Shown here: piece after piece, positions 1-8,493 of the stretch | Position numbering within the stretch: position 1 is the stretch's first letter | Layout: each line of letters begins with the position of its first letter | NCBI RefSeq assembly: GCF_000346755.1 | Contig: NZ_ANNV01000183.1 | Location: 1-64,000 of the forward strand | Direction of reading: 5' to 3' | Length of the DNA stretch: 64,000 bases | Source of the DNA: Pseudomonas sp. CBZ-4 | Lineage (GTDB): Bacteria; Pseudomonadota; Gammaproteobacteria; Pseudomonadales; Pseudomonadaceae | The notes under the pieces: generated by a model | The model's database searches: none | The model's input: the letters and a program-made list of their open reading frames with translations, nothing else | What the model was told of the DNA's origin: nothing | Position numbers and translations under genes: made by a program

Positions 1-30
1 CCGCCATCGCGGGCAAGCCCGCTCCCACAA
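1..30. repeat. REP palindromic element, at window edge
   Basis: The stretch has the Pseudomonas REP head (CATCGCGGGCAAGCCCGCTC) followed by CCCAC. The same core recurs at about 12.9, 42.8, 47.3 and 62.8 kb in this window. It lies upstream of prpD and probably follows the gene to the left, which is not visible. Confidence 0.75.
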
Positions 31-124
31 GGGATCTCTATTCCAAGGCAGGCAACCAGACCGGCCAAAACCCGATTAACCGTGAGCCCGAGGACCAACC
101 CCAACCCATTCTTGGAGTACTGCC

Positions 125-1609
125 ATGAGCGCCAACGTCGACCAGAACCACCGCCCCGACTACGACCAGGTCTTGCAGGACATCGTCGACTACGTCCTCA
201 ACTACCGGATCGACTCCCCGGCCGCGCTGGACACGGCCCGCAACTGCCTGATGGACACCCTGGGTTGCGGCCTGCTGGCCCTGCGTTTCCCCGAGTGCAC
301 CAAGCACCTGGGGCCGATTGTCGAAGGCACGGTAGTGCCGTTCGGCGCACGGGTGCCGGGCACTTCGTTCCGACTCGACCCGGTCAAGGCCGCCTGGGAC
401 ATCGGCTGCATCGTGCGCTGGCTCGACTACAACGATACCTGGCTCGCCGCCGAATGGGGCCACCCTTCGGATAACCTCGGCGGCATCCTCGCCGTGGCCG
501 ACCACCTCTCGCAAAAGCGCGTGGCCAACGGCGACGCGCCGCTGACCGTGCGCGCGGTGCTGGACGCGATGATCATGGCCCACGAAATCCAGGGCGTGAT
601 TGCCCTGGAAAACTCGTTCAACCGCGTCGGCCTCGACCACGTGCTGCTGGTGAAAGTCGCCTCCACCGCCGTCACCGCCAAGCTGATGGGCGCCAACCGC
701 GAGCAACTGCTGGCGGCCTTGTCCCATGCCTTTGTCGATGGCCAAGCGTTGCGCACTTACCGCCATGCGCCGAATGCCGGCTCGCGCAAATCGTGGGCGG
801 CGGGGGATGCGTCGAGTCGTGGCGTGCGCCTGGCCGACATCGCCTTGCGTGGCGAGATGGGCATCCCCGGCGTCTTGAGCGCGCCGCAATGGGGGTTCTA
901 CGACGTGCTGTTCAGCCACACCAACAAGGACCTGGCCCTCAAGCCCGAGGACAAGCGCGTCTTCAGCCTGCCCCAGCCCTACGGCACCTATGTGATGGAA
1001 AACGTGCTGTTCAAGATCAGCTTTCCCGCCGAATTCCACGCGCAAACCGCCTGCGAGGCCGCCGTGACGCTGCACCCGTTGGTCAAGGATCGCCTGCATG
1101 AAATCGAACGCATCGTGATCACCACCCACGAGTCGGCGATCCGCATCATCTCCAAGGTCGGACAACTGGCCAACGCCGCCGACCGTGACCACTGCCTGCA
1201 ATACATGACCGCCGTGCCGCTGGCGTTCGGCAACCTGGTGGCCGAGCAGTACGAAGATGAGTTCCACGCTGCGCACCCGATCATCGACGCGTTGCGCGAC
1301 AAGATGGTCATCGTCGAAGACCCGCGCTACAGCCGCGACTACCTGGAAGCGGACAAGCGCTCGATTGCCAACGCAGTGCAGGTGTTCTTCACGGACGGTT
1401 CCCGCACCGAGCAGGTAGTGGTGGAGTATCCGATCGGTCATCGGCGTCGCCGGGTGGATGGCATTCCGTTATTGGAAGACAAGTTCAAGGCCAACCTGGC
1501 CACACGCTTCACCGCACAGCGCTGCGGCGAGATTTTTGCGTTGTGCAAGGATCAGGCGAAGCTTGAAGCCACGCCGGTGAACCGCTTTGTGGACTTGTGG
1601 GTGATTTGA
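125..1609 (+). CDS. prpD: 2-methylcitrate dehydratase PrpD
   Basis: PrpD dehydrates 2-methylcitrate to 2-methylaconitate in the cytosolic methylcitrate cycle, which oxidises propionyl-CoA. The 494-residue product has the normal family length and reads as MmgE/PrpD from end to end, including the N-terminal helical part with [12 protein letters not shown] and the segment [20 protein letters not shown]. The ATG at 125 opens directly onto the conserved N-terminus. In Pseudomonas prpD usually closes the prp operon (prpB, prpC, acnD, prpF, prpD); those genes, if present, lie left of the window. The next gene downstream is unrelated, so prpD is probably last in its operon. Confidence 0.95.
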   Translation: MSANVDQNHRPDYDQVLQDIVDYVLNYRIDSPAALDTARNCLMDTLGCGLLALRFPECTKHLGPIVEGTVVPFGARVPGTSFRLDPVKAAWDIGCIVRWLDYNDTWLAAEWGHPSDNLGGILAVADHLSQKRVANGDAPLTVRAVLDAMIMAHEIQGVIALENSFNRVGLDHVLLVKVASTAVTAKLMGANREQLLAALSHAFVDGQALRTYRHAPNAGSRKSWAAGDASSRGVRLADIALRGEMGIPGVLSAPQWGFYDVLFSHTNKDLALKPEDKRVFSLPQPYGTYVMENVLFKISFPAEFHAQTACEAAVTLHPLVKDRLHEIERIVITTHESAIRIISKVGQLANAADRDHCLQYMTAVPLAFGNLVAEQYEDEFHAAHPIIDALRDKMVIVEDPRYSRDYLEADKRSIANAVQVFFTDGSRTEQVVVEYPIGHRRRRVDGIPLLEDKFKANLATRFTAQRCGEIFALCKDQAKLEATPVNRFVDLWVI

Positions 1610-1782
1610 ACAGGCTGCGCATTGGCCCGGTGTTGAAGCCCAACGCCTCGACTGTTCACGCTTCCTACATTTGCGGAACCGTTTTCGGATAAATGCCAAT
1701 CAGGTAGTCAGGCGGCCGGTTGTGAACGGTCGCCTGCCAAGTACTCCCCCGAGTCAAACCCTGCATCTGAAGAGGTACTTCA

Positions 1783-2307
1783 ATGATTTGCATACATCCA
1801 CAGGTGATCACGCCTCAACACGCCAGTTTTGAAATGTCTGTGCCCCCCACTCCGATCCGGTATGAAGACAGTGCCCAGGCCCGCTTCGGGCACATGACCT
1901 ATACAGGTCCAGCGCTGCCTCAGGGGGTGATGGCGTCACAACCGCGCGGGCTGTTTGCAGCCCATGCGGGGTTGCAAAACCCAGTGCTGCTGTCTCGCAT
2001 CGACGGGGCCACCGTACGGGGAGGCAGCCTGATGCACGATGGCGCAGGCCTGGCGGTCGACAATATCAGGTCTGTACCAAACATCCCGACGCCGCTCTCA
2101 CGCTTGAGTGGGTTGAATGAGGGGGTCAGACTCCCAGACAAGGAGGTGTTAGCGGGCAACGTTGCCCCGTTCGTCGGCGAGATCAGGTCTGTACCAAGCA
2201 GCCCGCCGCTCTCATACTTGAGTGCGTTGGATAACGGGTTTAGGCGCGGGGAAAGAGAGGTGATGCTGGGCAAAATCGACCAGTTCGTCGACAGTCTCAG
2301 CGCGTAA
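1783..2307 (+). CDS. Unknown protein with internal repeats, possibly truncated
   Basis: I do not recognise this 174-residue protein. Two adjacent repeats of about 37 residues fill its C-terminal half. Each begins IRSVP, continues through a Pro-rich patch, SxLSxL, G(V/F)R and a KEV/REV motif, and ends with FVGE or FVDS. A third DNA copy of the repeat starts at the stop codon, so the gene may once have been longer. The first 12 residues contain no acidic residue and have Ile at positions 2 and 4, with Pro and Gln nearby. Those are loose hallmarks of type III secreted effectors in Pseudomonas and only a weak hint. No signal peptide or membrane segment is visible. Confidence 0.55.
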   Translation: MICIHPQVITPQHASFEMSVPPTPIRYEDSAQARFGHMTYTGPALPQGVMASQPRGLFAAHAGLQNPVLLSRIDGATVRGGSLMHDGAGLAVDNIRSVPNIPTPLSRLSGLNEGVRLPDKEVLAGNVAPFVGEIRSVPSSPPLSYLSALDNGFRRGEREVMLGKIDQFVDSLSA

Positions 2308-2382
2308 CCAAGCAGCCCGCCGCCACCTTCACGGGCGAGTGTCGAACAGGGCACTCAAGCACGAGGGAGCCATCGCCAGTAA
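2298..2382 (+). other. Decayed third repeat unit after a premature stop
   Basis: DNA at 2298-2357 aligns with the two in-gene repeats at about 2070-2130 and 2186-2244 (shared block CCAAGCAGCCCGCCGC). Where the other copies read TCTGTACCA, this copy reads GCGTAACCA and creates the TAA at 2305. Reading past the stop in frame gives about 24 more residues with the repeat-like PSSPP start before the next stop near 2382. Confidence 0.55.
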
Positions 2383-2426
2383 ACCGGTTTGTGATCATGT
2401 TTTTCAGGTGGGCAACGCTACAGTCA

Positions 2427-2448
2427 ATGTGGGAGCCAGCTCCCACAT
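2427..2448. repeat. Isolated REP-like palindrome
   Basis: ATGTGGGAGC and GCTCCCACAT flank a two-base CA spacer, forming a perfect hairpin in the convergent spacer between the repeat protein gene and the ABC ATPase gene. It may act as a transcription end for either, although no long T tract follows. Confidence 0.6.
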
Positions 2449-2481
2449 TTCTTCAGGTGTGGTTCATTCAACGCGCTGGGC

Positions 2482-3804
2482 TTACATGCTGCCTTCAACA
2501 TCTTCCAGGCTGAATGTCTCGGTATGGTCGTCATACGAGAAAATCTCCGCATACCGTCCCCACGCCACCACGCTTTCCAGGGTTTTTTCGACGAAGGCCT
2601 CGGTCATCGAGTCCTCCAGCTCCTGCTCGAAACGCACCCGTGGCGCGCGGTGCCCGCTGCGTTCGAGCAGCACCTGGTGAATGCGCGCGGCCAACGGCAC
2701 ATGCTGGATCAGGTGCTCGGCGAACAGGGTCTTGCGTTCCTGGGTGCCATAGTCGGCAAACAACTTGCCGGCGTCGGTGAGGGTGATGTCGGCGCCCTTG
2801 AGTTCGGCGAAACCCAGATGCTCCAGCATCTCCGCCACCGGAAACAGGTCATCGACTTCCAGCAGGCGCCGCTCGGCCACGGTGGGCAAGCCGGCGTGGC
2901 CGTTGTAGGGCTCGGCGGCCAGGGTTTCGATCAGGCCGGCCATCAGGTTGGTGGAGACTTCCGGCAGCAGGCTGCTCATTTTCAGCTCGGGTTTGCCGGC
3001 GCTGGCATCGGCGCTGCGCCGGTCGGTCATCAGCGCGTAGATGTCATCGACCATTTGCCGGAAGGTCGGGTCCAGCCGGTTGCGTGGATGGGCAAACGGT
3101 ACCTTGATCTCGGCGACCACCCGGCCCGGATTGGAGGACAGCACGAGGATGCGGTCGCACATCAGCACCGCTTCTTCGATGTTGTGGGTCACGATCAGGA
3201 TCGATTTGATCGGCAACTGCTTGCCACTCCACAGGTCCAGCAAGTCGGTGCGCAGGGTTTCGGCGGTGAGCACGTCGAGGGCGGAGAAGGGTTCGTCCAT
3301 CAGCAGCAGGGTCGGGTTGACCACCAGGCCACGGGCAAAGCCGACGCGCTGGCGCATGCCGCCGGACAGCTCGCGGGGGTAGGCGTTTTCAAAACCGTCC
3401 AGGCCGATCAGGTCGATGGCGGCCAGGGCGCGGCGGCGGGTTTCCTTGCGTTCGACCTGCAAGGCTTGCAGGCCCGCTTCGACGTTTTCCAGCACGGTCA
3501 GCCAGGGGAACAGGGCGAAGGTCTGGAACACCATGGCCACGCCTTCGGCCGGGCCGGTCAGTGGCACGCCGTGGTAACGCACCTCGCCTGATGACGGCTG
3601 GATCAGCCCGGCAATGATGCGCAGCAGGGTGGATTTGCCGGAGCCGGAGCGGCCGAGCATGCCGACGATCTCGCCTTCGTGCAGGCTCAGGTCGACGCCG
3701 CTGAGCACTTGCAGCTCATCCTTGCCTTTGCCGAACACCCGGTTCACGTTTTTCAGCGAATAGATTTGCGGGGTGTCGGCGCTGTGTTCGGTATAGGTAG
3801 TCAT
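2482..3804 (-). CDS. ABC transporter ATPase, nitrate/sulfonate/taurine-importer type with C-terminal AAA-associated domain
   Basis: This is the ATP-hydrolysing subunit of an inner-membrane importer. The first 250 or so of 440 residues form the nucleotide-binding domain: Walker A GRSGSGKST, Q-loop VFQTFALFPW, signature LSGGMRQR, Walker B LLLMDEPFSALD and switch histidine in IVTHN. The remaining 150 or so residues match the AAA-associated C-terminal domain found on a subgroup of NitT/TauT-like ATPases, where it is presumed regulatory. The gene follows its permease by 15 bases, so the two are one operon. No substrate-binding protein is encoded nearby and the substrate cannot be inferred. Confidence 0.9.
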   Translation of the reverse strand: MTTYTEHSADTPQIYSLKNVNRVFGKGKDELQVLSGVDLSLHEGEIVGMLGRSGSGKSTLLRIIAGLIQPSSGEVRYHGVPLTGPAEGVAMVFQTFALFPWLTVLENVEAGLQALQVERKETRRRALAAIDLIGLDGFENAYPRELSGGMRQRVGFARGLVVNPTLLLMDEPFSALDVLTAETLRTDLLDLWSGKQLPIKSILIVTHNIEEAVLMCDRILVLSSNPGRVVAEIKVPFAHPRNRLDPTFRQMVDDIYALMTDRRSADASAGKPELKMSSLLPEVSTNLMAGLIETLAAEPYNGHAGLPTVAERRLLEVDDLFPVAEMLEHLGFAELKGADITLTDAGKLFADYGTQERKTLFAEHLIQHVPLAARIHQVLLERSGHRAPRVRFEQELEDSMTEAFVEKTLESVVAWGRYAEIFSYDDHTETFSLEDVEGSM

Positions 3805-3819
3805 CTGGGCGAGTCCCCC

Positions 3820-5565
3820 TCAATTCAGTCGCAGTTTGTTTTCCGCCAGGGCGTACATCGGGCGCCAGACCGCGCGGTTGAAGGCCACCACAAAGATCGA
3901 CATCACCACCACGCCCAGGGCGATCTTCGGGAAGTCGCCGGCGGCGGTGGTTTGCGCGATGTAGGCGCCGAGGCCGTGGGCGACCACGTTGTCCTGGCCC
4001 CAGGACACGTACTCGGAAACGATGCTGGCGTTCCACGCACCACCGGAGGCGGTAATCGCGCCGGTGACGTAATAGGGGAAAATCCCCGGCAGCATCACCT
4101 TGCGCCACCACAACCAGCCGCGAATGCGGAAGTTGGCGGCGGCTTCCTTGTAGTCATTGGGAAACGCACTGGCACCGGCCACCACGTTGAACAGGATGTA
4201 CCACTGGGTGCCGAGCACGATCAGCGGGCTGAGCCAGATGTCCGGGTTGAGGTGGTAGTGCAGGATCACGATGACAAACACCGGGAACAGCAGGTTTGCC
4301 GGGAACGCCGCGAGGAACTGCGCCACCGGCTGGATCTTCTGCGCCAGGCGCGGGCGCAGGCCGATCATCACCCCCAGCGGTACCCAGATCAGCGAGGCGA
4401 TCAGGATCAGGCCCGTCACACGCATCAGGGTGATCAAGCCGAGCACGAACACATGGCCGACCTCGGCGAAGGTCACTTCGGTGCCGACGTACATCACGAT
4501 GTGGTACAGCGCGTAGGCGGTGAGCACGGCAATCAACGTGCCCCAGACCCAATCGATCACCTTGGAGGCTGCCGGTGATTCGCTCGGCAGCGCCTTGAGC
4601 GCACCACCGGCCAGGCTGAAGCGTTTGTTGCCGATGCGACTGATGGCGCGAGTGATCGGGCGCAGGATGCGCTGGACCATGCGCGTGCGCTGGATCAGGT
4701 TGAGCACCCAGGATTGCGGCGCGGCGCCCTGGGAGGCGGTGGTTTCCATGCGGAACTTGTCGGCCCAGGCCACCAGCGGGCGGAACAGGAACTGGTCGTA
4801 GATCAGGATCACCGCGATCATCGCCAGGATCACGTAGCCCACGGCATGCAGGTCTTTCTGCGCGATGGCCAGGGCCAGGTACGAGCCCACGCCGGGCAGG
4901 GTGATGGTCTTGTCGCCGACGGTGATGGCTTCGGAGGCGACCACGAAAAACCAGCCGCCGGACATGCTCATCATCATGTTCCACACCAGACCGGGCATGG
5001 CAAAGGGCACGTCGAGCTTCCAGAAACGTTGCCAGCCGGACAGCCGCAGGTTGGTGGACACTTCCACCAGATCATGGGGCAGCATGCGCAGCGACTGGTA
5101 GAAGCTGAACGTCATGTTCCAGGCCTGGCTGGTGAAGATCGCAAAGATCGCCGCACACTCGGCGCCGAGCACACGGCCGGGAAACAGCAGCAGGAAGAAG
5201 GTCACGGTAAACGAGATGTAACCGAGTACCGGCACCGATTGCAGGATGTCGAGCACCGGCACCAGGAGTTTTTCGGCGCGCCGGCTTTTTGCCGCGAGGG
5301 TGCCGTAGAGGAAGGTGAACACCAGCGCCGCCACCATCGCCGCGAGCATGCGCAGGGTGGTGCGCATGGCGTATTCCGGCAGGTTGGCCGGGTCGAGGGA
5401 GATGACCTCACTCTGCAACGTGTCGATGGGCGCCCAGGTTTCCCGTGCGGTGATGGAAAAAAACAGCAGAAAGCCGATCACCAACGGCAGGGCGACCAGG
5501 TCCCAGCGATTGGGCAGCAAGCGCAAGGTGGAGGCTGGTATGTAGTGACGGAGCACTTTATTCAT
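3820..5565 (-). CDS. ABC transporter permease with two fused BPD domains
   Basis: This 581-residue inner-membrane protein contains two binding-protein-dependent permease domains in tandem, so one chain supplies both halves of the channel. Each half has its own EAA-type coupling loop: EVSTNLRLSGWQRFW near residue 190 and EAAANFRIRGWLWWRK near residue 490. A linker with charged residues separates them around 290-320. It pairs with the ATPase gene 15 bases downstream. The 237-base spacer upstream, towards alaX, must hold the operon promoter, but I see no convincing box. Substrate is unknown. Confidence 0.88.
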   Translation of the reverse strand: MNKVLRHYIPASTLRLLPNRWDLVALPLVIGFLLFFSITARETWAPIDTLQSEVISLDPANLPEYAMRTTLRMLAAMVAALVFTFLYGTLAAKSRRAEKLLVPVLDILQSVPVLGYISFTVTFFLLLFPGRVLGAECAAIFAIFTSQAWNMTFSFYQSLRMLPHDLVEVSTNLRLSGWQRFWKLDVPFAMPGLVWNMMMSMSGGWFFVVASEAITVGDKTITLPGVGSYLALAIAQKDLHAVGYVILAMIAVILIYDQFLFRPLVAWADKFRMETTASQGAAPQSWVLNLIQRTRMVQRILRPITRAISRIGNKRFSLAGGALKALPSESPAASKVIDWVWGTLIAVLTAYALYHIVMYVGTEVTFAEVGHVFVLGLITLMRVTGLILIASLIWVPLGVMIGLRPRLAQKIQPVAQFLAAFPANLLFPVFVIVILHYHLNPDIWLSPLIVLGTQWYILFNVVAGASAFPNDYKEAAANFRIRGWLWWRKVMLPGIFPYYVTGAITASGGAWNASIVSEYVSWGQDNVVAHGLGAYIAQTTAAGDFPKIALGVVVMSIFVVAFNRAVWRPMYALAENKLRLN

Positions 5566-5771
5566 AGGCAGTCATTCCTGCTGCGTTCAGGTTCAGGGGC
5601 GGCGATGGGGTGAGCATGGCTTCTGTACGAAAGACCCTCCGGGAACGGGCGGGTGTGCTTTCCTGGAGGTTCAAGTAGCCGCGCATCAGGACGATGGCTG
5701 CTGGTGGGATGATACGTTTCTGAATGTTACAAGCGGATAAATTTCCTGTCAGTTCGCTGTACGAAAAGCGG

Positions 5772-5791
5772 CTGGGGCATTGGCGCCCCAG
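5772..5791 (-). terminator. Weak terminator after alaX
   Basis: On the minus strand CTGGGGC, a six-base loop and GCCCCAG form a strong stem 12 bases past the alaX stop. It is followed after a few bases by only four T residues, so termination may be partial. Confidence 0.45.
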
Positions 5792-5802
5792 GCGCTTGAG
5801 GG

Positions 5803-6531
5803 TTATTCAAAACGCAGGATGACCCGGCGGTTGTGCTTGCTCTTCTTCTCGATCTTCTCGCAGAACACCCGGCCGATTTCCTCGGTGTTGATCACATGGG
5901 TGCCGCCGCACGGCTGGATATCCACCCCGGCAATCTCGATGATGCGCACCGAGCCTTGCACCACCGGCGGCGCAACCGCCTGGGTGCGGGTGATTTGCAG
6001 CAGGGTCGAATACTCCGAGGCGGGCATCGACAGGGCCTTCACCGTGTGGGCCTGTTCGATCAGCGCATTGAGGTCGCGGGTGATGCTGTCCTTGTCGAGG
6101 GTCATTTCCGGCAGGTCGAAATCCAGGCGACCTTTGTCGGCGCTGATGCTGCAACCGGTCACAGGGGCGTCGATGATCGAGCACAACAGGTGCAGGCAGG
6201 TGTGCATCTTCATGTGCTGGTAGCGCCGCTCCCAATCGAGGCCGGCGTCAACCTGCACGCCGGAGGTCAATTGTGCGGGACAGTGTTCCACCTGGTGCCA
6301 GATGATCGAGCGCAGCACCGGGTCGCGCACGGTGCCGACGACCTCGACCCGCGTGCCATCGGCCAGGGTGAAGTGGCCGGTGTCGCCCGGTTGCCCGCCG
6401 CCCGTGGGGTAGAACAGCGTGTGCTCCAGGGCGATGCCGTGTTCGCTGACGGCGATGACCCGCGCGCTGAACGCATTCTGGTAGGGCGCGCTGTCGAACA
6501 GCGCCAGGGTTTCCATGGTGTGCACGGACAT
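5803..6531 (-). CDS. alaX: Alanyl-tRNA editing protein, AlaX family
   Basis: This free-standing homologue of the AlaRS editing domain hydrolyses wrongly charged tRNA-Ala (Ser- or Gly-tRNA-Ala in known AlaX proteins). The 242 residues include the start of the fold (TLFYPTGGGQPGDTG), the first zinc-binding motif HMKMHTCLH and the second CGGTHV. I chose the ATG at 6531 because GGAGG lies six bases before it; a TTG two codons upstream is also open. It is the last gene of the five-gene sulfur/cysteine-like operon, two bases after the acetyltransferase stop. Its presence suggests that the pathway raises serine or a serine-like amino acid enough to need extra tRNA proofreading; that is inference. 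Confidence 0.9.
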   Translation of the reverse strand: MSVHTMETLALFDSAPYQNAFSARVIAVSEHGIALEHTLFYPTGGGQPGDTGHFTLADGTRVEVVGTVRDPVLRSIIWHQVEHCPAQLTSGVQVDAGLDWERRYQHMKMHTCLHLLCSIIDAPVTGCSISADKGRLDFDLPEMTLDKDSITRDLNALIEQAHTVKALSMPASEYSTLLQITRTQAVAPPVVQGSVRIIEIAGVDIQPCGGTHVINTEEIGRVFCEKIEKKSKHNRRVILRFE

Positions 6532-6533
6532 GT

Positions 6534-7526
6534 TCAACCTCCGACGTTCAAAGGGCTGGTTTGCAACAGATGACGCACCATTGCACTCAAGCCAGGGGGG
6601 GAAAGCAGGGTGATTTCAAACTCCGGGCCGCAGACCTTCAGGTTCAGTGGCAGGCGCGGCAGGTGGCTATCGGCTTCAATGCGGTGCAGGCGAAATTGCA
6701 GGTGGTGGCGCTCTTTCACCGTCGGCTCCAGCATCAGGCCCTGCAAGGGGTGAAAGTCGGCGTCGAGCACCGTGACCTTGTGGTTGGCGTTGATTTCGCC
6801 GACCACGTGCAGGCGCTCGTCGAGGGCGAAGGCGCCGAGGTAATTGCTGTGCTCGGACTCGTCGTTTTTTTGCAGTTGCACCTGGTTGACCACCTTGACC
6901 TTGGTGCCTGCGGGCACGTCCTGGGTGATCACGCAGGATGGGCTGATGAACACGTTGTCGCCGATCAGCACATAGCCCAGCACCCGCGCGCCGGAGCCGA
7001 TCTCGACGTTGTTGCCCAGGCGCGGGTGGCGCTTGCCGTCCGGGTTATTGGCGATGCCACGGGCACCCAGGGTCACGCCGCAGAGGATGTAGCAGTCGTT
7101 GCCGATCTCGCAGGTCTCGCCGATCACCGTGCCGTAGCCGTGGTCCAGCACAAAGCGCCGGCCGATACGCGCCGCCGGGTGGATCTCGGCGCCGGAGAGG
7201 ATCTTGCCCTGGTTGCTGAGCTTGAGGGCCATGCGCGAAAACACGCCGTTGAGCTGGTCGGGGAAGTTCCACACCAAATGCGCCAGGCGGTAGAACAGCA
7301 CCGCTTTGAACGAGGCGTAGGACTCCAGGATCAGCTCACCCCGGCCACGCGAGGCGGGATCACGGTAGGCGTAGGCGATCAAGTCTTCGGCCACGGCCTG
7401 GGCGGCGTTCTGCACCAAGGGCGCCAGGTGCGGTTCCAGTTGCTTCATCTGCGCAGGCGTCAGGGTCTTGATGAGGTGGGTGAGCAACTCATCGTGCAGC
7501 TGTTGCATGTCAATAAACCCCCCCAT
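6534..7526 (-). CDS. Serine O-acetyltransferase with an extra C-terminal domain
   Basis: It likely acetylates serine to O-acetylserine, the acceptor for the cysteine-synthase homologue encoded just before it. The core has an N-terminal helical part, then a left-handed beta-helix with hexapeptide repeats carrying the CysE/EpsC signature: HPAARIGRRFVLDHG (catalytic His in DHG), GTVIGETCEIG and KRHPRLGNNVEIGSGARVLG. Normal enzymes end soon after the helix. Here about 110 further residues follow, beta-rich in look, with no motif I recognise. Start is uncertain: ATG at 7526 or 7508 both have G-rich sequence upstream, and a longer frame overlaps the preceding gene. Confidence 0.87.
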   Translation of the reverse strand: MGGFIDMQQLHDELLTHLIKTLTPAQMKQLEPHLAPLVQNAAQAVAEDLIAYAYRDPASRGRGELILESYASFKAVLFYRLAHLVWNFPDQLNGVFSRMALKLSNQGKILSGAEIHPAARIGRRFVLDHGYGTVIGETCEIGNDCYILCGVTLGARGIANNPDGKRHPRLGNNVEIGSGARVLGYVLIGDNVFISPSCVITQDVPAGTKVKVVNQVQLQKNDESEHSNYLGAFALDERLHVVGEINANHKVTVLDADFHPLQGLMLEPTVKERHHLQFRLHRIEADSHLPRLPLNLKVCGPEFEITLLSPPGLSAMVRHLLQTSPLNVGG

Positions 7527-7563
7527 GGAGGCACCCCCGCATTCTGGATGGTTGGGAAACCGC

Positions 7564-8478
7564 TTATTCGAAACTGGGCAGGTAGCTGTCGGCATTGTCG
7601 TAGACCATGGTCAGTACCACTGTTTCGGTGGGCAGCTCCGGGGCGAGCTTGGCAATGGCCACCATGTTGGCGGCCGAGGACAGGCCCAGGCTGATGGCAT
7701 CCGTGCGCATGATGCGTTTCATCATGTCGATGCATTCCTGGCGCGACACCTTGAGCATGCCGTCCAGCACATCCAGGTTGAGGATGCTGGGGATCAGGCC
7801 GATCGACAGGCCCTGGATATGGTGCGGCGCGTGCTGGTTTTTCAGCAGGTCGCATTCTTCCGGCTCCACGCCCATGACGCGCAGCTCCGGCCAGGCGGCC
7901 TTGAGGGTTTCGCCGATGCCGGTGATGTGGCCGCCGGTGCCGATGCCGCTGACGAAGTAGTCCACACGCCGCTCACCAAAGGCGCGCAGGATCTCTGGCG
8001 CGGTGGTATCGCGGTGGGTTTGCGGGTTGGCGCCGTTGCGTTGCTGGTTGAGCATCACGTAGCTGGGGTTTTCCAGTTGCAGTTCCAGGCACTTTTCGCC
8101 GTGGGAATTGTTACCGAGGCGGCTGTCCGACAACACCACCTTGGCGCCGTAGAGGCGCAGCAGCTTCTGCTTTTCGGGGCTGTAGTTGTCGGGGATCACC
8201 AGCACCACTTTGTAGCCCAGCACGTTGCCCGCCATCACCAGGCCAATGCCGGTGTTGCCGCCGCTGGGCTCGATGATGGTTTGCCCGGCGTCACGGATCA
8301 GCACGCCACGGCGTTCGGCGTCGAGGATCATGCCCAGGGCGATGCGCGCCTTGTGGCTGCCACCAGGGTTGAGGGATTCGAGCTTGGCGTAGACCTCGAT
8401 GCCGAGGTCTTCGGAAAACTGCGCCAGGCGCACAATCGGCGTATGGCCGATGACGTCGAGAATGGAGTTATGCAGCAT
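7564..8478 (-). CDS. PLP-dependent cysteine synthase homologue (CysK/CysM family)
   Basis: This 304-residue fold-type II PLP enzyme should replace the acetyl (or phosphate) group of an activated serine with a sulfur nucleophile. The PLP lysine lies in NPGGSHKAR at residues 37-45, the phosphate/substrate loop is PSGGNTG near 92, and the glycine-rich PLP-phosphate loop is GIGTGGHITG near 178. Classical CysK reads SVKDR at the lysine, so SHKAR marks a divergent subfamily and substrate choice may differ. The gene sits 15 bases after the JAMM/E1 fusion gene, as CysM-type synthases accompany CysO and Mec in mycobacteria. That makes a thiocarboxylated carrier protein the plausible sulfur donor. Confidence 0.9.
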   Translation of the reverse strand: MLHNSILDVIGHTPIVRLAQFSEDLGIEVYAKLESLNPGGSHKARIALGMILDAERRGVLIRDAGQTIIEPSGGNTGIGLVMAGNVLGYKVVLVIPDNYSPEKQKLLRLYGAKVVLSDSRLGNNSHGEKCLELQLENPSYVMLNQQRNGANPQTHRDTTAPEILRAFGERRVDYFVSGIGTGGHITGIGETLKAAWPELRVMGVEPEECDLLKNQHAPHHIQGLSIGLIPSILNLDVLDGMLKVSRQECIDMMKRIMRTDAISLGLSSAANMVAIAKLAPELPTETVVLTMVYDNADSYLPSFE

Positions 8479-8493
8479 CAGTCAGCCCCCGGC

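Noticed and set aside
38-1441. 467-codon minus-strand open frame opposite prpD
   Set aside because: Same antisense shadow effect; the plus strand matches PrpD over its full length.
2482-5565. Assignment of the ABC pair to nitrate or taurine uptake
   Set aside because: Family resemblance alone does not fix the substrate, there is no binding protein, and the nitrate genes elsewhere in the window use an MFS carrier.
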